Source of the DNA: JAFGPL01 sp963781805
GTDB lineage: Bacteria; Bacteroidota; Bacteroidia; Bacteroidales; UBA10428
Length of the DNA: 64,000 nucleotides
Assembly: GCA_963781805.1 (NCBI GenBank)
Contig: CAWAHF010000004.1
Span: 3,968,001-4,032,000, forward strand
Direction: 5' to 3'
Below the pieces are notes generated by a model that was given only the letters and a program-made list of their open reading frames with translations, did not search any database and was not told the DNA's origin. Both the position numbers and the translations under genes were made by a program. Positions within the stretch are counted from its first letter, which is position 1; every line of letters starts with the position of its first letter. Shown here piece after piece: positions 51,470 through 60,941 of the stretch.

Positions 51470-52579
51470 ATGTTTGATAATACGTTAAGGTATAAAATTG
51501 GCATTAGTTTAATTCCGAAGATAGGGCCGATTCTCACAAAGCGTCTTATTGCCTATTCCGGAAGCCTTGAGGGAGTTTTTAATGAAAAAAAGAGAACTTT
51601 GTTGAAAATTCCGGGGTTTGGAGAGAAAATTATCAATGAGTTAAAAAGTGCCAATGTTCTTGAACAGGCAGAAAATGAAATAGATTTCATTAAAAAGAAT
51701 AATATTCATCCGGTTTTTTATCTTGACGATGAGTATCCTCAACGTTTAAGACAATGCGAAGATGCACCGGTAATAATTTATGTTAAGGGGAATATCAGGC
51801 TAAACAGGCAAAAAATGATAAGTATTGTAGGTACCCGAAATGCTTCCGATTATGGAAAAGAATTATGTAATAAACTGGTTGAAAGTCTGGCCATTAATCA
51901 TAAGGATATTTTAATTATCAGCGGACTTGCCTATGGCATAGATATTTGTGCACATAAGGCAGCTTTAAAGAATAATTTGGATACCGCAGCAGTACTTGGA
52001 CACGGATTTTCCACACTCTATCCGTCAACACATAGAAATGTGGCAAATCAAATTATTGAACAAGGTGCATTGATTACTGAATTTACCAGCAATGAAACTC
52101 CTGAAGCCCCCAATTTTGTCAAAAGAAACCGAATTATTGCAGGGCTTGCAGATGCCACCATTGTGGTGGAATCGGGTGAAAGGGGTGGGGCGCTGATTAC
52201 CGCCGATATCGCAAATTCGTATAATCGTGATGTATTTGCATTTCCGGGAAGAATAGGAGATAAATATTCTTCGGGCTGCAACAAACTGATTAAAACCAAC
52301 AAAGCAGCTCTAATTGAAGATTATTCAGATTTGGAATACCTGATGGGCTGGCAGGTAACGTACAAACAGGAACCGGCACAAAAAAAATTGTTCACCGAAT
52401 TAAATGATGACGAGAAAAAAGTTATGGAACTGCTAGAAAATAATGAGGAAATGAGTATCGATCAGATTGCTTTACAGTGCAATATTTCTGTAAGCAAAAT
52501 ATCGTACCTGCTGATAAATCTCGAATTTAATGGTCTTGTAAAGTGTCTTCCGGGAAAAGTATATAAAAAGACCGGGTAA
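51470..52579 (+). CDS. dprA: DNA-processing protein DprA
   Basis: Binds incoming single-stranded DNA and loads RecA in natural transformation. The 369-residue protein has an N-terminal helix-hairpin-helix region (LIPKIGPILTKRLIAYSG, LLKIPGFGEKIINEL), the Rossmann-like DprA fold with ISIVGTRNASDYGKE near residue 118, SGLAYGIDICAHKAAL near residue 149, VLGHGFSTLYP, and a Gly-rich VVESGERGGALITADIA near residue 232, plus a C-terminal winged helix (~315-365). Complete. It is the last gene of the plus-strand run that starts at 48303. Confidence 0.95.
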   Translation: MFDNTLRYKIGISLIPKIGPILTKRLIAYSGSLEGVFNEKKRTLLKIPGFGEKIINELKSANVLEQAENEIDFIKKNNIHPVFYLDDEYPQRLRQCEDAPVIIYVKGNIRLNRQKMISIVGTRNASDYGKELCNKLVESLAINHKDILIISGLAYGIDICAHKAALKNNLDTAAVLGHGFSTLYPSTHRNVANQIIEQGALITEFTSNETPEAPNFVKRNRIIAGLADATIVVESGERGGALITADIANSYNRDVFAFPGRIGDKYSSGCNKLIKTNKAALIEDYSDLEYLMGWQVTYKQEPAQKKLFTELNDDEKKVMELLENNEEMSIDQIALQCNISVSKISYLLINLEFNGLVKCLPGKVYKKTG

Positions 52580-52609
52580 TTGCTTCTTCTTTAAATGCAT
52601 TATTGAATG

Positions 52610-52966
52610 TCAGAAGGAGGGATAAAAAGCATATCGGAAGTGTTTTATCTCAGAATTATTGATTATTGAAATCACATCAAAACGGGATTCGCAATCAATT
52701 TCATTTATTGTAAGGTATGCCTCGGCAGCCTCAATTAAATAATTCTGTTTTTTTTCATCTACAGCCTCTTCAGGTTCTCCGAATTTTGTATTCATTCTTG
52801 ATTTGACTTCAACAAATACCAACTCATTATCTTGTTGTGCAATAATGTCGATCTCTTTATGATCAAAGCGCCAGTTCATTTCCAATATTTTATAACCCTG
52901 ATTCTCAAGAAACTTACGGGCAATTTCCTCACCTTGCTTACCTTTTTCTGTCTTATTTTTTGCCAT
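52610..52966 (-). CDS. yraN: YraN family (UPF0102) putative endonuclease-fold protein
   Basis: 118 residues. GKQGEEIARKFLENQGYKIL at residues 9-28, MNWRFDHKEIDIIAQ and FVEVKSR give the conserved Glu...Asp...Glu-x-Lys set of the PD-(D/E)XK nuclease fold in the YraN family. The cellular role is not established. It follows the LD-carboxypeptidase gene by 8 bp on the minus strand and is convergent with dprA. Confidence 0.92.
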   Translation of the reverse strand: MAKNKTEKGKQGEEIARKFLENQGYKILEMNWRFDHKEIDIIAQQDNELVFVEVKSRMNTKFGEPEEAVDEKKQNYLIEAAEAYLTINEIDCESRFDVISIINNSEIKHFRYAFYPSF

Positions 52967-52974
52967 GCGAAATT

Positions 52975-53883
52975 CTAACTGAAATTAATGCTTGCCTTGT
53001 TTTCATTTGCAACCAGTTCGATGTTGTGTCCCATATAAAGAGCAAGATTAGGATAGTCATGTCCTGCCTGAAAACCATATATTACCGGATAGCTGTATTC
53101 AGCAATAATTTCTGCTATTACTTCATGAGTTGATTTCCCATATTCCGGATTTGTATCCCTGATTTTGCTCATTCCACCAATTATCAAACCCTTCAGTTGA
53201 CTTAATTTCCCGCTGATTTTGAGATTCATCATCATCCGGTCTATATGATAGATTTCTTCATTAACATCCTCAATAAACAGAATTTTATGGGTCGAATCTA
53301 TCTCGTATCGCGTTCCCTGAAGACTGTAAATGATAGATAAATTTCCTCCTGTCAGCTCTCCTGTCGCTCTACCCGATTTATTTAATTTATCCGGTTCGAC
53401 AGAATATTCCATATGTTCACCAAACAAAAGATTTTTCAATGAGAGAAGAGAAATATTATCAGGTTCAAGATAACGAAAATTATTGGGCATTAATCCGTGA
53501 AGACTTTCACATTTCAAATATGTATTTAAATATATATGGAATATGGTTATATCGCTATAACCGATAATCCACTTAGGCGATTTCAGAAATTCAGTAAAAT
53601 TCAGCCTATCAATCAATTTAATGATGCCATAACCTCCCCTTGAACAAAATATTGCTCTTAACTCCGGATCATCCAACATATGTTGAAAATCCTCTAATCG
53701 TTGTTCGTCTGTTCCGGCAAAAAAATTGTGTTGGGTATAAAGATATTTTCCTATATCGACTTTTAATCCCCAATCATTAATTGTCTGAATTGCAGGCTCT
53801 ATATCAGTTTTTTTAACAATACCGGCTGGCGAAACTATTCCTATTTTATCACCAGGTTTAAGAAATTCAGGAGTTATTGTCAT
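52975..53883 (-). CDS. ldcA: LD-carboxypeptidase (peptidase family S66)
   Basis: Removes the terminal D-alanine from cytosolic muropeptide tetrapeptides during peptidoglycan recycling. The 302-residue protein has the N-terminal LKPGDKIGIVSPAG, the nucleophile in FCSRGGYG (Ser near residue 115), a catalytic Glu in FIEDVNEEIYHIDRM near residue 203 and His in FQAGHDYPN near residue 272, the Ser-Glu-His triad of family S66. No signal peptide, as expected. A 420-bp intergenic stretch with a palindromic repeat lies upstream. Confidence 0.92.
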   Translation of the reverse strand: MTITPEFLKPGDKIGIVSPAGIVKKTDIEPAIQTINDWGLKVDIGKYLYTQHNFFAGTDEQRLEDFQHMLDDPELRAIFCSRGGYGIIKLIDRLNFTEFLKSPKWIIGYSDITIFHIYLNTYLKCESLHGLMPNNFRYLEPDNISLLSLKNLLFGEHMEYSVEPDKLNKSGRATGELTGGNLSIIYSLQGTRYEIDSTHKILFIEDVNEEIYHIDRMMMNLKISGKLSQLKGLIIGGMSKIRDTNPEYGKSTHEVIAEIIAEYSYPVIYGFQAGHDYPNLALYMGHNIELVANENKASINFS

Positions 53884-53960
53884 AGTTTTTAATAACTAAT
53901 GCGAATTAAGGGTTAAAACTTATTAAAAAAATATATAATTAGTAATCAGTATTTTGCAAA

Positions 53961-54090
53961 CCTGCCTTAGTGATACTTAGTGAATTTGTGCCCCCGCCTG
54001 CCAAATCCGCCTTAGGCTGAGGCGGGCAGGTTTGTGGCTATGTTCCTATTGCCACTAAAGCACTAAAACACAAAGATTCACAAAGATAAA
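53961..54090. repeat. Intergenic palindromic repeat element
   Basis: It sits in the 420-bp gap between the ldcA gene and the secreted esterase gene. The centre is a GC-rich imperfect hairpin: CCTGC (53997-54001) + CCGCCT (54007-54012) pairing with AGGCGG (54020-54025) + GCAGG (54026-54030), with a 5-base bulge and a 7-base loop. The flanks carry TTAGTG/TTTGTG words in inverted orientation (left arm TTAGTGATACTTAGTGAATT; right arm rich in CACTAAA and CACAAAG). The GC-rich core stands out in AT-rich surroundings. The rest of the gap (53884-53960, 54091-54303) shows nothing recognisable. Confidence 0.7.
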
Positions 54091-54303
54091 GTACATAATA
54101 TTTGATTTCAACCCTTAATTTGCATAACTACCAAAACTACTCAATAAACACTAAATAGTCAATTAAGATTTCGGCACAAATTTATTTTACCTTATTCATT
54201 CCAATAAGAAAAAGGCTAAAAAATTTGCTTTTCCAAAAGATACCGATAAACGTTTAGAACCGATTTATTTATTAATTCTAACTAATCCGGAAAGTACAAT
54301 AAC

Positions 54304-55581
54304 CTAGAAAAATACTTTCTGAGAAATTAAATGATTACGATTTTCAAATTTAATAATATATAAACCCTTAAGTTTATAACTCAAATCGTTTAGCGGTAAT
54401 CGATAATCGCCTGTATTTTTTTTCTCATTTAATAAAATCATTACTTGTCTGCCGGTAATATCAAAAATTGAAATATGAACAAGGCTATTTTGATCAACAT
54501 GATAACTTAAAACAGATTCCCCTGTTACCGGATTAGGATAAATATTAAAATTGGATTGATCATTTACCGGGCTTTCAACAGATGAAATTATTATCACAGA
54601 ATCTTCTGTCATACCAATACTTTTTAACCAGTTAGTGCAAAAATCCGGCCAACGCTCGAGATTATGACCAACAGCTTTACAAATACCTGTTCCATGACCA
54701 CCATTTAGAAAAACATCTAACTCTGTTTTAACTCCCGAATCAACCAGGGCATTATACAATCTCAAACAATTCTCGGCGTTGACTCCATTATCATCTTGCG
54801 CACGTGCCATGAAAGTTTTTGGGAATGTTGAAGTAACATGTTTTTCTGCAGAAAGCTCATCAACTAATTCCTGGCTTGGACTACTGCCAATTAAGGCGTT
54901 ACGAGTCCCAATATGGGTAATAGCCGCATCCATGCTTATCACAGGATAGAGTAATAACATAAAATGTGGATATGCACTAATCGAATCTATGGTATCCATA
55001 GCAGGATAGGCCACTTTATTATATAAAGATGCTAAAGATGAAGCCACATGACCGCCGGCAGAAGCCCCGAAAACTCCTATTTTTAAAGTGTCAAGGCCCC
55101 AGGTTGCTGCATTCTTTTTAACATATCTGATGGCCCGTTGCGCATCCTGTAATGGAACATATTGTTTATTAATATGAGCGTCAACAGGTAACCTGTATTT
55201 TAAAACAAATGCTGTGATGCCAATTGAATTCAACCATTTACCAATATCAATCCCTTCAACATCATATACAACCCTGGCATATGCACCACCGGGACATATT
55301 ATTACAGCACTGCCATTTGGATTCGCCGGGATTAAAGGGGTAATTGTAGGTTTGGTTATTTTCTCAATAGCCCAATCACGGGTACAGGTACCGGTTAAAG
55401 ATCTGACAATAATATGTTCCTGAATGCTTAATGTATCTGAACCGGGGCCAATACTATCGCCCGGCCAAATATAAATTTCGGGTAATATGGTATCATGTTC
55501 AAATCCCTGACTTTTAACTTTGCCATTTATTAGTAAGAATAATAGTGCTAAGGCAAATGATAGATAATTAATTAATTTCAT
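54304..55581 (-). CDS. Secreted alpha/beta hydrolase with type A T9SS sorting domain
   Basis: 425 residues: signal peptide (ending GKVKSQ), a BD-FAE/acetyl-esterase-like alpha/beta hydrolase (residues ~40-320), and a C-terminal sorting domain (~345-425). Catalytic marks are the oxyanion CPGGAYARVVYD, the nucleophile FGASAGGHVAS (Ser near residue 172), Asp in RAQDDNG and His in NGGHGTG. The tail NFNIYPNPVTGESVLSYHV ... FDITGRQVM ... GLYIIKFEN is the Por secretion system type A domain, so the enzyme is exported across the outer membrane by the type IX system. Likely substrates are acetylated or feruloylated polysaccharides, by family analogy. Confidence 0.88.
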   Translation of the reverse strand: MKLINYLSFALALLFLLINGKVKSQGFEHDTILPEIYIWPGDSIGPGSDTLSIQEHIIVRSLTGTCTRDWAIEKITKPTITPLIPANPNGSAVIICPGGAYARVVYDVEGIDIGKWLNSIGITAFVLKYRLPVDAHINKQYVPLQDAQRAIRYVKKNAATWGLDTLKIGVFGASAGGHVASSLASLYNKVAYPAMDTIDSISAYPHFMLLLYPVISMDAAITHIGTRNALIGSSPSQELVDELSAEKHVTSTFPKTFMARAQDDNGVNAENCLRLYNALVDSGVKTELDVFLNGGHGTGICKAVGHNLERWPDFCTNWLKSIGMTEDSVIIISSVESPVNDQSNFNIYPNPVTGESVLSYHVDQNSLVHISIFDITGRQVMILLNEKKNTGDYRLPLNDLSYKLKGLYIIKFENRNHLISQKVFF

Positions 55582-55774
55582 ATTATTAAAATTATTATTG
55601 ATTTAGATTCTTTGAATAAATATACTAACTATGGTTTATTTAATATTCAAATTATTGACAAAATAATAGGAAAAATTATCATCCAACTAAAAAAAGTCTT
55701 AATGGGGATTAAAATTTAATTCAATTTATCATCACCAAAAAGATTAATTGTTTCTTCAATAGCATTACTTTTAA

Positions 55775-55782
55775 TACATTTG
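55775..55782 (+). promoter_or_regulatory. Candidate -7 element for metG-punA
   Basis: TACATTTG matches TAnnTTTG, 24 bp before the metG ATG; no -33 TTTG at the exact spacing. Confidence 0.42.
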
Positions 55783-55805
55783 CGGGATGACTAAAATCAG
55801 GAAGA

Positions 55806-57839
55806 ATGGCAAAATATAAAAGACATCTTGTTACAGCAGCCTTACCCTACGCCAATGGTCCGGTTCATATTGGCCATTTGGCCGGTGTGTACGTGCCTGC
55901 TGATATTTATGTCAGGTACCTTCGATTGAAAGAAGAAGATGTATTGTATATCTGCGGATCAGATGAACATGGTGTACCTATTACTATTAAAGCTAGGAAT
56001 GAGGGGGTGTCTCCACATACTATAGTTGAAAGATATCATACAATCATTAAAAAGGCTTTTAAAGATTTTGGTATTTCGTTTGATATTTATTCCAGAACTA
56101 CTTCGAAAATTCATTACAAAACTGCATCTGATTTTTTTAAGACTTTATATGAAAAAGGAGAATTTATTGAACAAACAACCAAACAATATTTTGATGAGGA
56201 AGCTAACCAGTTTCTGGCTGACAGGTATATCACAGGTACATGTCCCCATTGCGGCAATGATTCTGCCTATGGCGACCAATGCGAAAAATGCGGAACTTCT
56301 TTAAGTCCAACCGATTTAATTAATCCAAAATCGATGATTAGCGGGAGCCAGCCGGTGTTGAAAGATACCAGACACTGGTACCTTCCACTCGATAAACATG
56401 AGACTTTTTTAAGACAGTGGATTCTTGAAGATCATAAAGAATGGAAAACCAATGTTTACGGTCAATGTAAGTCCTGGTTGGATCAGGGATTGCAACCCCG
56501 GGCTGTAAGCCGTGATTTGGACTGGGGCATTCCTGTCCCGGTTGAAGGGGCAGATGGAAAAGTGCTCTATGTTTGGTTTGATGCCCCGATAGGTTATATT
56601 TCAAATACACGTGAGCTCACGAAAGATTGGGAACTGTACTGGAAAGATCCTGAAACCAGGTTAATCCATTTTATCGGGAAGGACAATATTGTGTTTCATT
56701 GCATTATTTTCCCGATTATGCTTAAAACCGAAGGGAGCTTTATCCTTCCGGATAACGTGCCTGCCAATGAATTTCTGAATCTTGAGGGCGATAAAATTTC
56801 AACATCACGGAACTGGGCTGTATGGTTACACGAGTATCTTGAAGAATTTCCCGGGAAAGAAGATGTGTTAAGATATGTACTATGTGCGAATGCCCCTGAA
56901 ACAAAAGACAACGATTTTACCTGGAAAGATTTTCAGGCCCGGAATAATAATGAACTGGTTGCCATACTCGGAAATTTTGTCAACCGGGCGTTGGTGCTAA
57001 CTGAAAAATATTTTAACGGCAAAGTACCTGAAATTTCAGACCTTACAGATTTTGATAAAGACACCATCGAAGCGATAACGAAAATTAAATCGGAGGTAGA
57101 AACCAGCCTTGAAAATTTTCGTTTCAGGGAGGCGCTTAAAAATGCAATGGATCTGGCCAGGCTCGGAAACAAATACCTTGCAGATACCGAACCCTGGATA
57201 CTTATAAAATCGGATGAGAACAGGGTGAAAACCATATTGAATATTGCATTACAAATTACTGCCAATCTTGCTACCATCGTTGCTCCCTTTTTACCACATA
57301 CCACAGAGAAACTTATCAGGTTATTGAATATCGGGAAAATGAAATGGTCGGATGTGGGCCATGCAAAAATTTTGCCGGTTGGGCATAAATTGAATAAATC
57401 ATCCCTCTTGTTTGAAAAAGTTGAAGATATTGAAATTGAGAAACAGCTGGCAAAACTTGAAGCAACAAAATCAAAAAACAGCCACATGCACGTGAATGTC
57501 AAACCTCAGAAACCTTTGGTTTCCTATGAAGAATTTTCAAAGATGGACGTTCGCACAGGAACCATTCTTGAAGCTATAAAGGTACCTAAAGCTAATAAAC
57601 TGTTACAGCTTAAAATTGATACCGGTGTAGACGTCAGAACCGTAGTATCTGGAATTGCAGAATATTTTGAACCTGAAAAAATTGTCGGAAAACAGGTTAG
57701 TATTCTGATTAACCTCGAGCCCAGAACGATACGAGGCATTGAATCACAGGGAATGATTTTAATGGCCGAGGACTCAACGGGTAAATTAACGTTTGTTTCT
57801 TCTGTAGAAAATACAGAAGAGGGATCGGAAATAAAATAA
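55806..57839 (+). CDS. metG: Methionyl-tRNA synthetase with C-terminal tRNA-binding domain
   Basis: Charges tRNA-Met. The 677-residue class I enzyme has the HIGH motif in YANGPVHIGHLAG near residue 16, zinc-ligand cysteines in CPHCGN and CEKCG (near residues 147-165), and a KMSKS-equivalent GDKISTSRNW near residue 333. An anticodon-binding helical domain follows, and the last ~110 residues (FSKMDVRTGTILEAIKVPKA ... IRGIESQGMIL) form the EMAP-II-like OB-fold used for dimerisation and tRNA binding. Complete. The purine nucleoside phosphorylase gene follows after 18 bp. Confidence 0.97.
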   Translation: MAKYKRHLVTAALPYANGPVHIGHLAGVYVPADIYVRYLRLKEEDVLYICGSDEHGVPITIKARNEGVSPHTIVERYHTIIKKAFKDFGISFDIYSRTTSKIHYKTASDFFKTLYEKGEFIEQTTKQYFDEEANQFLADRYITGTCPHCGNDSAYGDQCEKCGTSLSPTDLINPKSMISGSQPVLKDTRHWYLPLDKHETFLRQWILEDHKEWKTNVYGQCKSWLDQGLQPRAVSRDLDWGIPVPVEGADGKVLYVWFDAPIGYISNTRELTKDWELYWKDPETRLIHFIGKDNIVFHCIIFPIMLKTEGSFILPDNVPANEFLNLEGDKISTSRNWAVWLHEYLEEFPGKEDVLRYVLCANAPETKDNDFTWKDFQARNNNELVAILGNFVNRALVLTEKYFNGKVPEISDLTDFDKDTIEAITKIKSEVETSLENFRFREALKNAMDLARLGNKYLADTEPWILIKSDENRVKTILNIALQITANLATIVAPFLPHTTEKLIRLLNIGKMKWSDVGHAKILPVGHKLNKSSLLFEKVEDIEIEKQLAKLEATKSKNSHMHVNVKPQKPLVSYEEFSKMDVRTGTILEAIKVPKANKLLQLKIDTGVDVRTVVSGIAEYFEPEKIVGKQVSILINLEPRTIRGIESQGMILMAEDSTGKLTFVSSVENTEEGSEIK

Positions 57840-57857
57840 TTAGTAAATTCTAATACG

Positions 57858-58667
57858 ATGTCAAAAGAACTTGATTTAACTGTAAATTTTCTTAAAGAAA
57901 GAGGCGTACTTCAACCTGAGATTGGAATTGTACTTGGTACAGGCCTGGGAAAACTGGTTGACGAAATCGAAGTCATCCATAAATTTTCCTATGAAGATCT
58001 CCCTAATTTCCCGGTTGCAACCGTTGAATATCACCACGGAAAGCTGATTTATGGGAATTTAAAAGGTAAAAAAATACTGGCCATGCAGGGGCGATTTCAT
58101 TTTTATGAAGGGTACAATCTGCAACAAGTTACCTTTCCGATTCGGGTAATGAAACAATTGGGAATCAACTATCTCTTATTATCTAATGCGGCTGGCGCAA
58201 TGAACCTGAAATTCAAAAAAGGATCTCTGATGCTGATTGATGATCATATTAATTTTTTACCGGATAATCCACTTCGTGGTAAAAATGATGAAGAGGTTGG
58301 CCCCCGTTTTCCGGATATGAGTTCTCCTTATTCGACTTTCTTAAACAAAAAACTGCTTGAAATTGCTAATCGCGAAGGAATTACTTTGCACAAAGGTGTA
58401 TATGTGGCCGTTATGGGGCCAAATCTTGAAACCAGGGCTGAATACAGAATGTTTCGGAACTTTGCCGATGCAGTAGGTATGTCCACAGTTCCGGAAGTTA
58501 TAGTCGCCAATCATATGAATCTTCCGTGTGCTGCAGTTTCGGTACTGACAGATGAGTGTGACCCGGATAATCTTAAACCGGCAAATATTAATGAGATTAT
58601 TAAAATTGCAGGAAATGCAGAACCTGATTTGATAAAACTTTTTACCAACCTGGTTTCGGAATTATAA
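57858..58667 (+). CDS. punA: Purine nucleoside phosphorylase
   Basis: Phosphorolysis of purine nucleosides (guanosine/inosine type, trimeric family) in salvage. The 269-residue protein has GIVLGTGLGKLVDEIE near residue 22, the phosphate-binding region MQGRFHFYEGY near residue 76, LLSNAAGAMN near residue 110 and GPNLETRAEYRMFRNFADAV near residue 188, plus an Asn-His-containing VANHMNLPCAAVSVLTDECD. Complete. Likely cotranscribed with metG. Confidence 0.94.
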   Translation: MSKELDLTVNFLKERGVLQPEIGIVLGTGLGKLVDEIEVIHKFSYEDLPNFPVATVEYHHGKLIYGNLKGKKILAMQGRFHFYEGYNLQQVTFPIRVMKQLGINYLLLSNAAGAMNLKFKKGSLMLIDDHINFLPDNPLRGKNDEEVGPRFPDMSSPYSTFLNKKLLEIANREGITLHKGVYVAVMGPNLETRAEYRMFRNFADAVGMSTVPEVIVANHMNLPCAAVSVLTDECDPDNLKPANINEIIKIAGNAEPDLIKLFTNLVSEL

Positions 58668-58693
58668 TTTTTTTCAGATGCCCGATTGAAGCG

Positions 58694-59449
58694 CTAGTTA
58701 ATCGTTTTTTCCGGGTTTAAATTAAATTCAGTTGAAGGGTTCCAGTTGTATAAATTATATATTATCAATGGATCTAAGCCTTCGGGAATTTTATGATATT
58801 TCCGCAAGTATTCCAATAATCCCCTTTCACCGCCAAAATCACCTGCATACCAGTTAAAAATCTGAGATACTTTAACGATGTTTTCATCGGCATAAAATAC
58901 TATTTTAGAATCCAGGAATGAAACAGTTGCCAATTCCAGCTGATTTTCAATTTTTTCCGGATCATAAATCCTGACCGGGGGACAACTTATAGCGCCACAA
59001 TTTAAAGCAAAATGTATTCTGGGATCGGGCTGGCTTAACCGAAATGCTTTTTCATAGGGCGAAATATAAGGTTTTTTGAGGTATCCTCTGCCCCATCTTA
59101 CCTTAGATATTCTGAGCAATCCATGTTCAATGAAATTGAGGGTGAATTGGTGATCCGCAATGGTTATTCTTTTTGAACTGAAATGTGACACCCTCCCATG
59201 TTGGGTATTAATTATCTCCGGATCTGGCTTTAACAGGAAAATATTAAAGGCATTGTAAATATTTATCCAAAATGCTTTTTTCTGATTGTCATTTGTGAGT
59301 ACTCCTTTCATTTCATTAAAGGAAAGTTCAGAAAGCCTTTCCAACGTTTCCTCCGCGTTTTTTTCCTGTCGCACTTCGATTAAGAAGTTCTTAGCAAGAT
59401 CCTGCAAATTCATCCTTTTCTCCTCCGAAAAATTTAGAACATCAGCCAC
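58694..59449 (-). CDS. DUF547 domain protein
   Basis: 251 residues without signal peptide. WINIYNAFNIFLL near residue 66 and DPRIHFALNCGAISCPPVRI near residue 146 carry the conserved Asn, His and Cys-Gly-Ala-x-Ser-Cys-Pro pattern of DUF547. This family has a papain/transglutaminase-like arrangement by prediction; no activity is established. Alternative start MNLQDLAKNFL at codon 13 is possible. Convergent with punA (26 bp between stops). Confidence 0.88.
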   Translation of the reverse strand: MADVLNFSEEKRMNLQDLAKNFLIEVRQEKNAEETLERLSELSFNEMKGVLTNDNQKKAFWINIYNAFNIFLLKPDPEIINTQHGRVSHFSSKRITIADHQFTLNFIEHGLLRISKVRWGRGYLKKPYISPYEKAFRLSQPDPRIHFALNCGAISCPPVRIYDPEKIENQLELATVSFLDSKIVFYADENIVKVSQIFNWYAGDFGGERGLLEYLRKYHKIPEGLDPLIIYNLYNWNPSTEFNLNPEKTIN

Positions 59450-59641
59450 AATACAAAGTTCAATATTTTTAGGAAGAAGTGAAAAATTACTTATGAACAG
59501 AGGATTACTACTTTATTAATATAGACAAGATGCAATGGTGATGAATTATAAAGGAAACACCATCTTAATTTTTTTTAAAGCTGCTTTATAAAATTGCAAC
59601 TTATCATTAATTATGTTGTCTTTAGAAATAAACTTAAAATC

Positions 59642-60799
59642 ATGAGAATTTTTACAATGTTTTTGGTGGTTAGCTATTTGTCAATTATGGTAAATAACAA
59701 TGTTTTTTCGCAGGAAAACGTTGATCAACCTCAAAAAGAGAGGCCATTTCAAATTACATTTGTCACTCCGATTGGCACTAATGGTACAATGGCTCCCGGA
59801 ATTATAAATGGTGTATCTCTCAATGTTCTTATTGGTGTAAACGGGGGTGTTGAACAGTTTGAACTGGGAGGATTAATTAATATTGATAACGGGTCGGTCA
59901 CAGGGGCTCAAATCAGCGGTTTCGGAAATATTGTTACAGGACCGGTAAACGGATTCCAGCTGGGAGGTTTTACAAATATCAATGGTGGTTATACCAAAGG
60001 TTTCCAGGCGGCAGGATTCATAAATATTGTGGATGACAATGCAGAAGATTTTCAGGCTGCCGGTTTTGGTAATATAACAAAAAATTTCAAAGGATTGCAG
60101 CTTTCAGGTTTTGGAAATTTTGCCGAAAAAATGAATGGTTTTCAGGGAGGCGGATTTATGAATATTTCCACAAATATGGATGGAACACAGGTGGCAGGCT
60201 TTATGAATGTGGCTGAAAATGTTGATGGATTCCAGGCCTCAGGCTTTTTAAACGTTGCAAAAAAAGTAAAGGGAGTTCAAATTGCAGGATTTTTGAATAT
60301 CTGTGATTCAATTGATGGAATTCCCATTGCTCCCATAAGTATTGTAAGAAAAGGTGGATATAGAAAATTTGAATTTTGGGGAAACGAAACGTTTTATATG
60401 AATACCTCCTTCAGAATTGGTGTACCAAAATTTTATACAATTTTTACCATCGGTTATAGACCTGGCTTTTCGGATTTTAACTGGGGACTCGGTTTTGGAG
60501 CTGGAACATCATTTGCCATTGCACAAAATCATTCTATAGATCTCGAGGCGCATACATACCATATAAATTCAAATTTCTGGAGAAGATGGGAATATAATCA
60601 GCTGAACCAGTTGAAACTCAATTTCAATTACCAGATTACCGAACACTTTAGTATTGCTGCAGGCCCAACCTTCAATGTTCTTATTTCTGAAAATGAATCT
60701 TTCGCTGACAGAATATCTCCTGTCTGGGCGTTTAGTATCTATGAACGAAGAAATACGATAAAGGGTTGGTTTGGATTCAATTTTGGGTTTAGATTTTAA
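59642..60799 (+). CDS. Secreted GF-x-N repeat protein (LA_2272-like surface repeats)
   Basis: 385 residues from the ATG at 59642, which gives a proper signal peptide (MRIFTMFLVVSYLSIMVNNN...VFSQ); an upstream in-frame TTG (59594) would spoil it. Residues ~65-235 are a run of about nine 18-20-residue repeats with GFxN[IV] cores: SGFGNI, GGFTNI, AGFINI, AGFGNI, SGFGNF, GGFMNI, AGFMNV, SGFLNV, AGFLNI. The C-terminal 140 residues are beta-rich (FYTIFTIGYRPGFSDFNWG) and end in FGFNFGFRF, like an outer-membrane strand. Similar repeats occur in Leptospira LA_2272-type and Bacteroidota surface proteins; the function is unknown. Confidence 0.75.
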   Translation: MRIFTMFLVVSYLSIMVNNNVFSQENVDQPQKERPFQITFVTPIGTNGTMAPGIINGVSLNVLIGVNGGVEQFELGGLINIDNGSVTGAQISGFGNIVTGPVNGFQLGGFTNINGGYTKGFQAAGFINIVDDNAEDFQAAGFGNITKNFKGLQLSGFGNFAEKMNGFQGGGFMNISTNMDGTQVAGFMNVAENVDGFQASGFLNVAKKVKGVQIAGFLNICDSIDGIPIAPISIVRKGGYRKFEFWGNETFYMNTSFRIGVPKFYTIFTIGYRPGFSDFNWGLGFGAGTSFAIAQNHSIDLEAHTYHINSNFWRRWEYNQLNQLKLNFNYQITEHFSIAAGPTFNVLISENESFADRISPVWAFSIYERRNTIKGWFGFNFGFRF

Positions 60800-60820
60800 G
60801 TAAACGCACATGATTGCCGG

Positions 60821-60846
60821 GGCCTGAAATTCTTTCAGGCCTTTTT
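60821..60846 (+). terminator. Rho-independent terminator of the GF-x-N repeat gene
   Basis: A perfect 9-bp stem GGCCTGAAA (60821-60829) with TTTCAGGCC (60833-60841), a 3-base loop and five T directly after, 22 bp past the stop codon. Confidence 0.9.
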
Positions 60847-60941
60847 GTTTTAAGCCTCATCAAAAATTTGAAACGTTAATGATGTTTTTTCGTATATGAG
60901 TTTTAGTAGATATTGTGTTTAATTAGTTGGAAATTAAAAGG

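Noticed and set aside
59594..59641. Upstream TTG as start of the GF-x-N repeat protein
   Set aside because: The ATG at 59642 begins a clear signal peptide; the extension would disrupt it.
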